Below are positions 23,770 through 34,200 of a DNA stretch of 64,000 bases, one piece after another (position 1 is the first letter of the stretch; every line of letters begins with the position of its first letter). The DNA comes from Dryas octopetala (Eukaryota; Streptophyta; Magnoliopsida; Rosales; Rosaceae): NCBI GenBank assembly GCA_963921425.1, contig OY992839.1:15541409-15605408 (forward strand), given 5' to 3'. Below the pieces are notes generated by a model. The model searched no databases, was not told where the DNA came from, and saw nothing but the letters and a program-made list of their open reading frames with translations. The translations under genes and the position numbers were made by a program.

Positions 23770-24802
23770 AAGAGTTTACCTGATTCTTGCAATAGACACC
23801 ACAAGGGCAATATCCAGGAGTGCATTCCGTGCTGGTCAGTACATTCAAGCATCTCTCCCCACATGCACTTTCAGGATCATTTTCATCACAATTGCATTCA
23901 CATATAGAAATATCCTCCTCCTTCTGCTTCCTGTGTCTGCAAACAAATAGAGGGGTGACAAAGAAAACAAGTAATGCTAGTATGTGTGTGAATATATACA
24001 TTTTCAATTGCTAATGCAAATAACTAAGTACTTAAGACCTGTCACCTCCAACCCAAAAAACAAAAGTAATGAGGCCAGCAAAGATGTCAAGAAACTTGCA
24101 TTAAAAGGTAACATGGTTCTGTGCATGGACGAGAGGGAATTAATTTAACAAAAGGATTTCTTATATCTCAGTTTTAATTCAACAAAGAGCATTATCCAAA
24201 CTGCAGAAATTCTTACATTTTGCAGGACAAGCAATCAGTTTTCTCAATAGAATACTGAATGCAATAAGCTCTGCATCAGATAAATAGATTACTTGTGTGG
24301 TAAGATTTTTTTCGAAAGTGACTTGTATGCAAGGATGTATGAGTCAAATTGCATCCCCCCGTAAGATATATTTTAATTCCAAACGCTTTCAGTAGAACAT
24401 AGTTGGTGGGTAATGCTTGAACACCCCATCCAAAACCCAAAACGGTAACACTGTATTTTCTCATATTGTGGGACCAAAAATAAAATGAAATTTACAATTA
24501 ATCCTCTCAATGATATCATTTTCTAATTCCTATGTTGTCGACACTTGACAGACCCCAAGATTCGCAAGAAAGATGACAAATTGAGAAACCCAGAAGACCA
24601 AATTGACAAGGCATCAACCAATTGCATAAATGTCATGCCAAGCTAAAAATTATACAGAAAAAATTGAAAGACAAATAAATAAAGAGAGAGATTTTACTTA
24701 CCTTCTATGTGAGTGTGAGAAATCATTTTGGTCAATGTGTATATACTCTGGCTGTTCTTCAGTACGTTGATCAGTTAAACACGGCGTAGTCCCTGACTCC
24801 AT
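8119..24802 (-). CDS. ASHH1: Histone-lysine N-methyltransferase ASHH1 (SDG26-type), nine coding exons
   Basis: Coding exons on the minus strand: 24802-24702, 23936-23780, 20327-20241, 20035-19951, 19873-19780, 19647-19449, 12407-12373, 10100-9626, 8388-8119 (stop). All have GT-AG borders and phases close to a 500-residue protein; Arabidopsis ASHH1 is of similar length. Order: AWS cysteine-rich region (about residues 44-95), SET (about 98-217) with GRGWGL, INHSC (C175) and ELAYDYNF (about 205-212), then post-SET CLCGASNC with C222, C224 and C229. The C-terminal tail has the ASHH1-specific EEHERDSQD and AEFDLYSS segments. The family are nuclear enzymes that methylate H3K36; SDG26 promotes flowering in Arabidopsis. 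The start gives MESGTTP and matches the short family N-terminus. Introns 2, 6 and 7 are swollen by transposons (3.5, 7.0 and 2.3 kb). No coding damage is seen, so the gene is probably functional. Confidence 0.93.
8389..9625 (-). other. ASHH1 intron 8, no inserted gene seen
   Basis: AT-rich intron with long A and T runs. A plus-strand open frame at 9130-9393 has no recognisable domain and no splice or promoter support. Confidence 0.5.
10101..11149. other. Part of ASHH1 intron 7 with GACAC-rich sequence
   Basis: Many short GACAC/ACACGAC words occur around 10300-10420, and complementary GTGTC words occur around 10930-11050, so the segment could fold back loosely. No coding potential is recognised. 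Confidence 0.35.
11150..12178 (+). mobile_element. 5'-truncated LINE (L1-type) fragment with poly(A) tail
   Basis: Translated in pieces, the plus strand gives the C-terminal zinc-binding region typical of plant non-LTR reverse transcriptases. First comes VRFGEDIWG (near 11200). Then KVKVLAWIAVHGKLNTCDLL (about 11548-11607), a C-x2-C / HCPVA finger (about 11645-11710) and KAKVLWRCSL (about 11824). Stops and frameshifts interrupt it. It ends in an A-run at 12169-12178, as expected for target-primed insertion. It lies in ASHH1 intron 7, antisense to the host gene. The 5' boundary is uncertain. Confidence 0.75.
12466..12714. repeat. Two-copy tandem duplication, unit about 125 bp
   Basis: 12466-12590 and 12591-12714 are nearly identical, differing by a few substitutions and a one-base indel. 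Both begin AAAAATTATATTGAAC and end ACAACATAGAGAAG. It lies in ASHH1 intron 6 just upstream of exon 7 on the minus strand, so it is a recent local duplication inside a host intron. Confidence 0.9.
12715..13954. other. 3' flank of the MULE gene inside ASHH1 intron 6
   Basis: No gene is supported. Overlapping plus-strand frames at 12940-13476 have no recognisable domain. The segment contains several GTGCAGCTAYAATT words at 13130-13221 that resemble motifs at the other end of the MULE gene, so it is probably the 3' non-coding part of that element. Long terminal inverted repeats were not defined. Confidence 0.4.
13200..13221. repeat. 22-bp near-palindrome downstream of the MULE gene
   Basis: GTGCAGCTA, a 4-base spacer, then TAGCCACAC form an imperfect palindrome. 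Related half-sites occur at about 13134 and 13168. Similar palindromes cluster on the 5' side of the gene (17224-17382). Confidence 0.55.
13955..17529 (-). CDS. Mutator-like transposase with SWIM finger and OTU cysteine protease domain, intact reading frame
   Basis: Minus-strand exons 17529-17485, 17148-17071, 16917-16840, 16746-15563, 15465-14730, 14650-14180 and 14098-13955 all have GT-AG borders. They total 2736 nt, giving 911 residues plus a stop. Domains: FAR1-like DNA-binding region (about 68-180), with the GCERGG and GTKKCECPF motifs; MULE transposase with candidate catalytic D286 (LLMDCT), D349 (IVTDKDLAL) and E464 (NRAENAHS); SWIM finger CGC...GLPCAHE (about 550-580); OTU-type protease (about 720-864) with DDGNCGFRAIA (C743) and NDCHYVE (H861). 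This fits the plant MULE family that fuses transposase and OTU. One oddity is CKWN (370-373), where the family usually has C-x2-H. A TATA-like CTATAAAC lies about 40 bases upstream of the chosen ATG. Exons 2 and 3 are a duplicated cassette. The gene lies in ASHH1 intron 6, same orientation as the host. The first three exons are the least certain part. Confidence 0.85.
16795..17280 (-). repeat. Tandem duplication of an exon cassette in the MULE gene
   Basis: Two diverged units of roughly 240 bp (about 16795-17035 and 17036-17280) each contain one 78-nt exon, with flanking splice sites and intron. The peptides begin VDTSTRGSGVGSEC and VNTSIRGSEVDLEC. Both exons are in phase, so either or both can be used without frame change. 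Confidence 0.75.
17224..17382. repeat. Cluster of about 20-22 bp near-palindromes (GTGYGGCCA...TGGCCGCAC)
   Basis: Copies are seen at 17224-17245, 17261-17279, 17292-17313, 17331-17349 and 17362-17382, within intron 1 of the MULE gene. Each approximates GTGYRGCCA, a short AT core, then a GGCCRCAC-like half. Function is unknown; candidate transposase or host-factor binding sites. Confidence 0.6.
17638..17971 (+). mobile_element. TRIM (terminal-repeat retrotransposon in miniature)
   Basis: Two short direct repeats, 17638-17727 and 17861-17971, both begin TGTTGAGCA and end ATTCA. Directly after the first is TGGTATGAGAGC, one base off the methionyl-tRNA primer-binding motif TGGTATCAGAGC. A purine-rich stretch (GTGAGAACGAG) precedes the second repeat. 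The internal part is only about 130 bp and has no coding capacity. This fits a TRIM. The LTRs have diverged and no clean 5-bp target duplication was found. It lies about 110 bases upstream of the MULE start codon, inside ASHH1 intron 6. Confidence 0.75.
17972..18284. other. Spacer between TRIM and OTU fragment
   Basis: No coding or repeat feature recognised. A 60-codon minus-strand frame here has no domain. Confidence 0.4.
18285..18488 (-). pseudogene. Duplicated fragment of the MULE OTU exon
   Basis: About 200 bases closely match 14209-14408 in the OTU exon of the MULE gene, in the same orientation. Shared peptide words are SFFDEGRAPLNR, GMGHLIAS and VVLFHLSAAQC. The catalytic Cys and His parts are absent, so this is a non-functional remnant of a second copy or of a local duplication. 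Confidence 0.85.
18489..19448. other. Remainder of ASHH1 intron 6
   Basis: AT-rich; no recognisable coding, RNA or transposon signal. Confidence 0.45.
20328..22535. other. ASHH1 intron 2, distal part
   Basis: Mostly unrecognisable. A minus-strand frame at 20814-21092 contains DDNIMIAHE, faintly like the 'DNIL.AHE' motif of LINE reverse transcriptases, but the match is too short to call. Confidence 0.35.
22540..23180 (+). mobile_element. Second truncated LINE fragment in ASHH1
   Basis: Reading the plus strand in fragments gives the C-terminal zinc-binding region of a plant LINE reverse transcriptase: CKREGENAVHIFLHCSF (about 22577-22627), then PLWYIWLERNKRLFQD (about 22780-22827). Stops and frameshifts interrupt it. 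It ends near 23170 in a short A-run (CTATCAAAAAAATCC). It is antisense to ASHH1, like the copy in intron 7, but the two are different LINE subfamilies by sequence. Confidence 0.7.
23181..23713. other. ASHH1 intron 2, proximal part
   Basis: No gene recognised; contains TG-rich words near 23400 and then runs into a GA microsatellite. Confidence 0.4.
23714..23768. repeat. (GA)n microsatellite, about 27 units
   Basis: An uninterrupted GA run that ends about 12 bases from the ASHH1 exon 2 donor site (intron side). On the transcribed strand it is a CU tract just after the 5' splice site, so length changes could affect splicing. The open frames encoding poly-Leu/Ser here are artefacts. Confidence 0.95.
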
Positions 24803-25020
24803 GTTTCTTGACACACAAAATTTGGGAAAGAATTATTCAATTTCTGAAAATAAATTCTCAATCACCAAAATGAAAGCAGAAATTTCTCCGAAATAAACAT
24901 TGCCGTCTACCGTCGTTTGGACCAAAACTCTTCCGCTCTTCGTTTTTCCCTCTTCCTCACTATCCCTCGACTGAACCCTCTTTATCGGTAAATATCTTCT
25001 GTTTCTTCATCGGACCCCCT
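24803..25020 (-). promoter_or_regulatory. ASHH1 5' UTR / promoter region
   Basis: Position follows from the start codon at 24802. The region has pyrimidine-rich segments (CTCTTCCGCTCTTCG and similar on the plus strand) and no convincing TATA box on the minus strand, as is common for broadly expressed plant genes. The transcription start cannot be placed. Confidence 0.35.
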
Positions 25021-26685
25021 TCTAATTTCTTTCATTGCATAATTTGCATTGCATGTTTACTAACCTATAATCGAAATTAAAATAAATAATTAGACCCGAT
25101 TATGGATTACTCTTTCATTAACTAATCAAATGGAAATAAAAATATAAATGGAGTCCATATAAAATTAGAAATTCAATTTTTTATTTTGATGAAATTGGAT
25201 TTTTGAGTAGAAGGTAATAATCTAATTTCTGAGGAATTCAATTCCTTTTTTTTTTTCATTATAGCTTCACATTATTAACTATTATATAAAATAATTTATT
25301 TAAAATAAGAGCAATTTAGTAATCAAATGCTCACATAATATTATTCATACTCTTATTCTAATTAGTTTAATAAACAGTTTCAATGAGAATCCAATTCTTT
25401 TGTAATTCAATTCATCCTCAATTTAATTCCTCTCCGATCAAATTCCTCATCAATTCAATTTCTCATATTCTAATTACGGATTAATAAATATGCCAAAATT
25501 CTATTCATGCCCACATAAATTACTCAATTTACCCTTTATTTTAAAAAAGGGTGCCGTTTTTTTTTATCCAGAGACACATAGAGAGAGAGAGAGGGGAGAT
25601 GAAGGGCTGCCGAAGTGGGTGGTTATGGTGATGTTTTGGGTATAGAGAATAGAAATAGGTAGTGTATTGGGTATAATAATAAATTTTTATAATTTGGTGT
25701 AAAAAATGTGATGGGGGATAAAGATAAATTTGTTGGGTTTAGAGAATAGGAATAAGTTGGGTTTGATGTTGGGTGTGTGTCAAATTTTTATAAGGGTAAT
25801 TGTGGAAAAATTGTTGAGTGGTAATCTTTATAGTGTTGGGTATTATATGCATGCATTTAATGCACCATTGAAATGTTTTCGATTGATTTAGAAAATGAAT
25901 TTAATACAGTTCTTGCTGCAAATTTTAAGGTGAACTTGAATCTTTCTTCCACGTTTTACATAACTTAGAAGCTTGGACAATAAAAAAAGGAAAAAATAGA
26001 GTAGTACCATTAAGTTTATGGAATGGGTAATATTTGAACACGTGTGCTTTTGTTTGAAACTAGGAACCATATACATGTTATATTGTCTTTGTTCTAAAAC
26101 GTGTTTAGAGTTTGAGAATGCTTTAGGTCAATAATCATCAATTGTCCTTTTTAGTGTTTTAGAATTTGAGATTATATTTTATTTTTTCCAAATTTGATCA
26201 AAAATACCCATAAATAAATAAAAAGTTACAATTAATTTTTTAGGTACATGCTTAAAATTGTTATCTAAAATAAGAAAGATTATTAAGCTTAAACCTAGCT
26301 GGCCCAAAACTTAAGTTCTAGGCTAAATTTTAAAAAGTTTGCTACGGTTCACTTATACTATTCACGCATTTTTTTTTTTCAAAAAAAAATTAAAACAACA
26401 ACAAGAAGCATCATATGCAACAATATTTTTAAAAAAATCATATGCTTACAAATGCATCTACAAAATGACATACAAAAATAATAATAATTATTAAAAAAAA
26501 ATTCATATGCTAAATCTGCATCTACAAAATGATGCAAATTATAGTGGTAATCTTTATAGTGTTGGGAATTATAAATTTATAACTGTTAATTTATAACTGT
26601 TAATTTATAATTTTTCTTAAATCCCATACACTTAAATCCATCCCGGCTCAGATCCAAACATCACCCACACATTTTAATCTGTCAA
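25021..26685. other. AT-rich intergenic DNA
   Basis: No gene recognised. Contains many A/T runs and a short repeated phrase AACTGTTAATTTATA (26575-26610). Confidence 0.4.
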
Positions 26686-26689
26686 TTTT

Positions 26690-27210
26690 ATCCCAATAAA
26701 CTATGTACGATATAGAAACTGCCACTTTGGGCGGCGACGGTGGTGGTTCCGACCACCCAACCGTCAAATTCTTTAAATATTAAGAAATTGAATTGAGGGT
26801 AGATACCATTTGCAAGATAGTATGGAATTGTGTAGTTTATCTCATTCACAGTGAATTTCACCATGTGGTTCCGGCCGGAAATCATATCATCAAATAGATG
26901 CGAATAGTCCAGCACGTTGATATCATTATTCGACCCAGGTATACCAAAATTTGCATGTCATATCTACGTGTCATACTCGGCAACAACTTCAAGGATAACT
27001 GTTGAGACACGATAATGCCCAAAGTAAACAGTTTGCTCGTCCATTGGGTAATTTTGTCATACCCATGCAATCCAAGCTACCAATCATACCTGGAAATCCT
27101 CTTCGGTTCCCCTTTCACAAAAGTTTTCACAAATTGGTCGGATTAGGCCTTCGAAGATACTTTGGTCCGAAGATGTCAGTGATGACTCTCAAGAATGACT
27201 ATCGTATAGT
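26690..27210 (-). pseudogene. PIF/Harbinger-type transposase fragment, inactivated
   Basis: The minus strand encodes segments of the plant PIF/Harbinger DDE transposase: PGMIGSLDCMG (about 27100-27065), then EYDT*I*HANFGIPGSNND and SHLFDDMISGR (about 26980-26875), then FTVNEINYTIPYYLANGIYP. Two stops (TAG at 26964-26966, TGA at 26958-26960) replace what are normally Trp codons. There is also a frameshift near 27060. The final catalytic region is missing. Clearly dead. Confidence 0.8.
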
Positions 27211-27430
27211 GGTTTGACTAATGGTCAGTAATTGACTTTGAGACCAAATCATATGGAATGTCGACATCGTCGGTGGCGGGAGTGTCTGAATCACTAAACT
27301 GGATAGGAGCATGAGCCGCAGCGTACTTTGCACTTTCTTTTATTTGTTCTCAAATGTGCACCCATGGAAACTTGAATCCAATCTTGTTTCAAAAGCCTTA
27401 AAATGCTTGCGTAAACTACAATAATAAAAT

Positions 27431-27690
27431 AATAATACAAATATATAAATATGCTTGATAAATAAATAAAACAAAAAATAATAATACAATTTTATAAATA
27501 TGCTTCATAAATAAACAAAAAATAATAATCATACACCTATATAAATATGCTTGATAAATAAATAAAACAAAAAATAATCATACACCTATATCAATATGCT
27601 TGATAAATAAAGAAAACAAAGAATAATAATACTATTATATAAATATGCTTGATAATTTGATAAAACAAAAAATAATCATACAAATATATA
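27431..27690. repeat. AT-rich minisatellite, about 55-60 bp unit, roughly 4-5 copies
   Basis: Units repeat the phrase ATAAATATGCTTGATAAATA followed by AACAAAAAATAAT and a variable spacer. Copies have diverged. It sits between the two coding remnants of the PIF/Harbinger element. Confidence 0.8.
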
Positions 27691-27699
27691 AATAAATAA

Positions 27700-28058
27700 A
27701 AACTTACCACATTGACATTATTTGCACCGCTTGTGCGCATTCGCTCGCCCTCCAATAGGCAATCATACAATTTGTTGCAATCACGTGCAATATTTTTGAA
27801 TCGTGCTTTAACGCCGTCAACCTTACGAATGGTTTCACCCCCCATGTTACGCTTTAAAATTTAATAAATTTGTTCCCATTGTACGACAGCTCTTGCCTGG
27901 GCGCCAAGACAACCGTCAGGAAACCTCTCTAGGTATGCCATCACTAAGTCTTCATCTTCAGCTACCCCCCAAACATTTCCTCTAAGAACCATGACGAAGA
28001 AAATATTTTTGGAACCAAATTTGGTAAACAAAGGTTGTAGTTTGTGATGAAAATCCAT
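27700..28058 (-). pseudogene. SANT/Myb-like accessory ORF of a PIF/Harbinger element (remnant)
   Basis: The minus strand gives NVWGVAEDEDLVMAYLE and QARAVVQWEQI, then, after a stop, VDGVKARFKNIARDCNKLYD. Spacing of Trp/acidic residues fits the SANT/trihelix-like DNA-binding ORF that accompanies PIF/Harbinger transposases. It is on the same strand as the transposase remnant at 26690, so both probably belong to one decayed element. Assignment of this ORF is less sure than that of the transposase. Confidence 0.5.
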
Positions 28059-29149
28059 GGGTGTTGTATGGTATCTATAGACCCATTTGAGAATATAGCT
28101 GTTTGAGGGTTTGAGGAATTGTTAAAAAAAATTTTAACAATTCACATTATTTTAAAATAATTTTTAAATTTTTAACAATTCACATTTTTCTGAATTTTTT
28201 TAAAAAAATTTCAGGTGTTATTTTTATTTTAAAATAATTTTTCACATTATTTGTTTAAAAGAAATTAAGTGTAGGGCGATTTAGACCATTGATTATGAAC
28301 GGTCCATTAATTTGGCCCGTTTATTTCATAATGGGCTTTTAAAAAAAAGGCCCAACGGGCAATTAATCCCAGCCGCATATCACCAACGGTCAAACAATCC
28401 AAGCTGTAGGTGATGTACACGCTGTACAAACTGGCGTGGAACAAATGCAGGGGACAATCACTATTATTGCGTCAGTCCTTCTCTCTCTCTCCTCTGCTGG
28501 AACACATGGGGGGCCCAGCTTCAATTTGGGTCATGCTGCGACCTTGAAGTGGGTTACACTACAATTTGACTCTCTTTTTCCGGCCCATAATGAGTGGGTG
28601 TGAGCCAATTATGAGCCATTTTGGGTTTTTGGGTCACATTTACTGGTGCATAGTGGAAGGCTTTACTGAGACAAGTTGTGTGTTGTAAACTAAGCTTGAA
28701 TTAAGTGTGGTATGTTAATAGTATGCAGTTCTTTTTTTATTTTATTATTCTCCGTCACATTATGGTTATAGAAGTTAATTCTATAAGTAGAGTGTGATTA
28801 ACACCTTAATTCGTAATTAGTTCTTAATCACGAATTAGGGAGTGACAGTTGTGTTTTGTGGGGCCTTGTTTATGCGTGCTTACTGTCCACTAGTGGCCTA
28901 ATTGGGCCTCGTTTGGTTCATTTTTCTTTCAAGTACATTCAGAAGCCCAATTGTATCTCTAAAATTGTACGTTTCAGCCATTTCTCTTCATTATGCCCTC
29001 AAAAGCCTAAAACACAAAAACAAACAAAAACTTACAAAAATATTGATTTCTAGCAATCTATGTGAGGAAATAATTGTATACAAAATAGTATAAAATGTGT
29101 CCAACATGTATATTTTTTTTTAATTTTATTTTAATGGTTATATTTTACA
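28059..29149. other. Intergenic
   Basis: No gene recognised. A less AT-rich patch at 28360-28560 has a CT microsatellite (28483-28500) but no coding signal. Confidence 0.4.
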
Positions 29150-29450
29150 ACTAAGCTTAATTATGTTTTTACTACCCATAATTTTAGTTGATTTCCTCTT
29201 TACCACCTATAACTATTTTTTTTGTCCTACTTTACTTTTTTTCGTCCATTATGTCAGCTAATTAGTTAATATTGGTGACAAATATGCTTCTACTACGTCA
29301 TCATTTTTGACAACTTGGTTGAAGGAAATGAACAAAAAAAAGGTAAAGTGAGACCTAAAAATCGTTGTAGGTGGTAAAGTGGAACAAATAAATATCTGGG
29401 TGATAAAGTGAGAATCAACTGAAACTATGTGTGGTAAAAATATAATTAAG
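29150..29450. mobile_element. Fold-back MITE
   Basis: The left end (AAGCTTAATTATGTTTTTAC) is complementary to the right end (GTAAAAATATAATTAAGCC). Complementarity continues inward through 'CCTCTTTACCACC' and 'GGTAAAGTGGAAC' words. No coding capacity. Confidence 0.65.
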
Positions 29451-29537
29451 CCTTACAACTAACTATACCCTTATTTATTAGGTTGTTTTTATGTGGCTGT
29501 TTTGTTGAATGAATGATATTTTAAGCAATTTTATTTT

Positions 29538-29932
29538 GGGAAAAATTAACAAATAGGACACATACTTTGATGGTTATTTCATTTCAGGACATTAATTTTG
29601 CTTTGTGCTAAATTTTTTCCTAGAAGTCCGATTGTATAGTTTCTAGTACCCTACTTTTGGGCCAATTATCTGGAGTTGTAAATATACGATTTGAGTGATT
29701 TTTATATGGTTGTAAAGAGGAGATGCATAGCTTTAAACCAAGTATAAGTTTGCTAGATTTGATGGAGTTTTGATGGATCCAATGTCGATCCAAAGTTTAG
29801 ATAAAATATGGTCCTTAATTGATATAAAATAAAAGTATGTGTTCTTCATTAACACGAATCAAAATTAATGTTCTGAAATGAAACAACCATAAAAATATGT
29901 GTCATATTTGTAAATTTTTTCCTTCTTTTTTG
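29538..29932. mobile_element. Inverted-repeat element, probably Mutator-type MITE
   Basis: The left arm begins GGGAAAAATTAACAAATA; the right arm, read on the other strand, begins GGAAAAAATTTACAAATA. Both continue with ACACATA..., TTTCATTTCAG and ACATTAATTTT words. The terminal sequence resembles the element at 49458-50463. A 9-bp target duplication is not clear here because both flanks are T-rich. Confidence 0.65.
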
Positions 29933-30550
29933 GTGAAACATATAACACCAAATCCTTTTCCTGACTTTATAATAGTAAACATATATATATATTTTTATCA
30001 AAATTTATTTATATATTTATAGAGTAATATAGTTTCATTTATTTATAACAAACAACATACTGTTATTCGTCAGATTATTTAGTGACCAAATTTTAGAATA
30101 TTTTTGTGACTTTAGTATTGCTGCAGACTTTCTCAAAAATAAAAAAAGTATTGCTGCAGATATTAATCATTGATATTGCATATTCAGATATACTTCCTGG
30201 ATTGGATGGATGATGGACGATTTTGCTTTCAAACGACAATAAAACAGCACTTTACTCCAGAAAAGTATGGAAGACATGCAAAATGCATAGAAGGGGGATC
30301 TTGATTCTTGACCAGAGAATCTCGTAGGCTGGCTTGTCATGTATTCTTTGGTATCCTAAAAAAACCCAAAAGAAAAAGGAAAATAAAAAGTGAAAAAGGA
30401 AAAATATTCTCTGTCCCTCTCTGCCTCTGGCAAATCATTTAAAATTCCACCAAAAGCTCAGCAAGAAAAAAAGAAAAGAAAATCCAAGTAAAAACTATTA
30501 CCATTCTGATCATACACATCAGACATGGCCCACCTTTTGTTACTGATGTG

Positions 30551-30760
30551 GCAGCTAATTTTGAAAAGTTTAAAACTCCCAAGGGGTAGATTAGTATATT
30601 CACACATGCTGTTTTAATTGTTTCATATCTAAATGAATAACCTAAACCCACAAAAGTCTAATTTTGAAAAAGTTTAAAACTCTCAAGGGGTAGATTAGTA
30701 TATTCAGACATGCTGTTTTAATTGTTTCATACCCAAATGAAAATCTAAACCTACAAAAGC
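30551..30760. repeat. Two-copy tandem duplication upstream of PAT08-like gene
   Basis: Two units of about 105 bp share ATTTTGAAAAGTTTAAAACT, GGGGTAGATTAGTATATTCA and GCTGTTTTAATTGTTTCATA with small differences. The second unit ends about 450 bases before the PAT start codon. Confidence 0.85.
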
Positions 30761-31208
30761 AGATCAAAATTCAGAGAGAATTCCCTTTGTATTTATTTTT
30801 CTTGCTGGGGCCTGGGGGTTTGTATTTTTCCCTATGTATTTTGCGCAGGGGATTTTCCACAAAAACAAAAACATTCCACATTTCCACACGCAAAAAGCAC
30901 ACTCCCAACATTTCTGAAATTTCAAACCGCCTTCTCAAAGATCACCTCTCTCCCTCTCTCTCTGTCAGCCTCTCTCTCTCTGACCATTTGCATCACATTT
31001 ATTTATCTATTTTTGGAAGTCCATAAGAAAACCCACGTCGAATTTACCTTTCTATCGCCGAATAACAGAGTTGGGGTGGGTGGGTTTTCATTGTGGATTT
31101 GGGTTTTGGGGGAGTCTGTGAATGCGAATGAGATGAACGCCCACAAGTTCCAAATCTTCGACTCTGTTCCTGCCTAGTCTGTGTAAAAGAAGCGCGTCGA
31201 GTTCTCTC

Positions 31209-34200
31209 ATGGCAAAGCGCGTGTACGAAGTCTGGAAAGGAAGTAATGTAAGCCTCTGTTTATTGGGTTTCAAATTTTGGATCTTAAGCTGGATTTTGTC
31301 ATCTGGGTTTGCTTTAGATTTGTGGGGTTTGTGTGAAAGTTAGTGGTTTTGGATTGATTGAGTGGTTTGTTTGGTTGCAGTCTTGAATTGGGTTCGAATT
31401 AGGTTTTTTAAGTTCATTGCCTGCTTGGTTGCTGAGAAATGGAGACATTGACTTTTGTTGAATTGCATACATGGATTACAAGGAACTATGAACTTCAGGT
31501 GTTAGGCACAGTTGATTGGTATTGGTTTCTGGGTTAGTTTGTTACGGGTCATTTAAAGCTTATACTTTTAAATTTTTTTCTATTTCTTTTGCATATTCTA
31601 GGCAAGCAAACGAAATTTTAGATCATAATTGAGCATCTAGTCTATTCCTTCTGGTGTTTGTTTTCTTGTTGGTGCTTACACTCTTACTTGGGCAAAGTTT
31701 GGGTTTTTATTCATTTATTTTTCATTAAGTTTCTATCTCTAGTTTTTATCTTTTGGTTACCGAGAAAATGGAAAAAATTGGTAGGAAAGGAAATTTGGAG
31801 TCTTTTTTCAAGTGAACTAAGTTGAATAGGTGTGTTAGGCTCAGGGCTTGTCTGGGAGTCTATGGAAGCACTTTTGCTCAGTAGTGCTTTCACCAAAAGC
31901 GCTTTTGTTAGAAACACATAAATTTGTTTGAAAAAAATCCAAGTGCTTCTTATAACCCAAATGCTTCTTATAACCCAAATGCGCTTTTAATTTTTTATGC
32001 CAAACACAGGTAAAAGCGGTTTTGACTATTTTATAAGCGCTTTTAAGCCTTCTAAAAGCACTGCCAAACAAGCCCTTAATTGGGTGGAGTAATGTGTTGT
32101 CTGGTGTTGGAGTACTGAAATTCCAAACTTAAATTGCGATGTACTTTTATAACTTCAATATTTCCCATAGAGAAATGAATGGAGGCTTGATGTTGGGTGT
32201 GCATGAGGATTTTATGAGCAGATATGGTAGTGACGTGATGGTATACCACTTTTTTTTTTTTTTTTTTGTGATTTTGGGTATTCATATTGTGAGATTGTGA
32301 TTTTACTTGTGAAAAAGAGGTTGTGGTTTTGATGCCCACGTCTTGTGGGGTAGGATTTGGTCTGCAGCATTTTCATGTGAATATGATTCTATATATGGCT
32401 TTGCAATACTCTTGAGAGTCATCAAAGTGTGTTCTAGTAGCAAATTATGTCAAGCTCATGGGTCGTCTTCTGCTCTAGTTTTGATTTGCCACCTTATTGA
32501 GGCCGAAGGATGCGTTATCTGTGCAACAGAGTAGAGATGCTGTAATATTGTTTACTTTGATTTAATTAATTTTCTCTTTGGCCTAATGTTAAAGTAGTTC
32601 CTTCAAAATTCATGTGTGATTAGTGAGAATGAAGTAATTGTTTAAAATAATGTAGTATATGGTCATACACAAATGGAGCTCAAAAGAAAGGACGTTCTAT
32701 ATGGTTGAGAGTACAATGAACTGAGCTAGTTGGAGAGTGGAGATAGATGGGTTAAGGCTTAGGGTAGAATAATTGAGTAGAGTGTAAGTTATCTTGTCTT
32801 CACAATAGTTATTTGATGATTGCGAAAACTTATAGCTGGCTGACTATCAATTTAATCATTCATTATCCATGTCAAAGTTGAAATTGTACTTTTCTTTAGA
32901 GGGATCATTCAATGACTACATCTGGATGAATGGTTTTGCTGGATTGCATGCTTTGTGTAGAAGACTACTTCCTCTCATATCAAATGTCCACAGTGCATCT
33001 TTTTTTGGTTGTATTCTTGTAAAACTGATTTATGAGAAGGCATACAAGAGAACATTGATTATAAGGATGGCAACTGCAATTCTCGATAAGAGTTTATCAT
33101 GTTATCAAAGCCATGCATGAGTCTTTAGTCTTTATTGTATATGCATGGGCATTTTTAATAGATACAACTCATTAAATTGCAGGAATTTTTTTTCTAAATC
33201 AGACCCATTATAGACCGTCTTCTAAAACACTTTCTTATCCCAACACTCTTTCTTTACCATTTTCATTATTTGATTTCTTTATTGTTGCATAAATAGTTAT
33301 TGTTCTAATTTACCTGGTGCTTATATTTTTAGCTTATCCAGCCTTTTATTACGGCTCATTTATACAGTTCCATGAATCAATGCTGAAACAGCTTTTAATG
33401 GTTGAATAAAATGGAGTTATTAGGGAAGGAATCAAATGGAGTGCAACTGCTTTCGATTATAGTTGACCATAAGTTCAGCAGATATGTGAGCTTCACACAT
33501 TTTGAAGGGTTGGGGGGGGGGGGATTAAATAAATTTTTTTTCTATTTATTTATTTATTTTTGACATTGTTTTTATATGATCATGAGAGATTCATGTTTCT
33601 TAGCTTCTGGAACATCTGATACATGACCTTAACCTCCAAGGCTCCAACAATCCCCCCTTCCTGCCAAAAGTTAAGGGACAAATAAAACAAGGGAAAGATT
33701 TAATCATGGGAGTGATTTGTTGTATAGTTACTTACTGATTCTATGTCAGAGATAAATTACTTTGATGGTCAAGTTGCTGGCGTTGTTACTTTATAACCAT
33801 GTGTCATGACAGAACCAAGTTTCCTGTTTTTGATGATTCTCATGCTTATCTTTCTAGGGTTCTTCCATGAACTACTCTTAACAAGCAGACATTTATATCA
33901 GCTGTTGGAACTTGGATCTATTTAAATGAGATCCAATGGCTGGCAAAACAAAAACCCAACTAAGCTATAGCTTGTTTTTGGGAAACTTTAGAACCTGAAC
34001 TTGTAATCTAATGATAACCAGTTCTAGTGTCTCTCCATCTCTCCTTATCCATTTTTAATAAACAGGGATCCCTTAGTTGTGGAGCCCCCTTCTAAACAGG
34101 GACCCTTCTTTTTAATAAAAGAAAGGGACAACGTTGTTGGGGCCCACCCTGCAATGTGGTCCAATGATATTGTTCATTTTTCTAGGTCCCTTTAACAATC

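Noticed and set aside
27401-27700. CRISPR-like array (regular AT-rich repeats)
   Set aside because: Eukaryotic context, variable unit length, diverged units and no unique spacers; it is a minisatellite.
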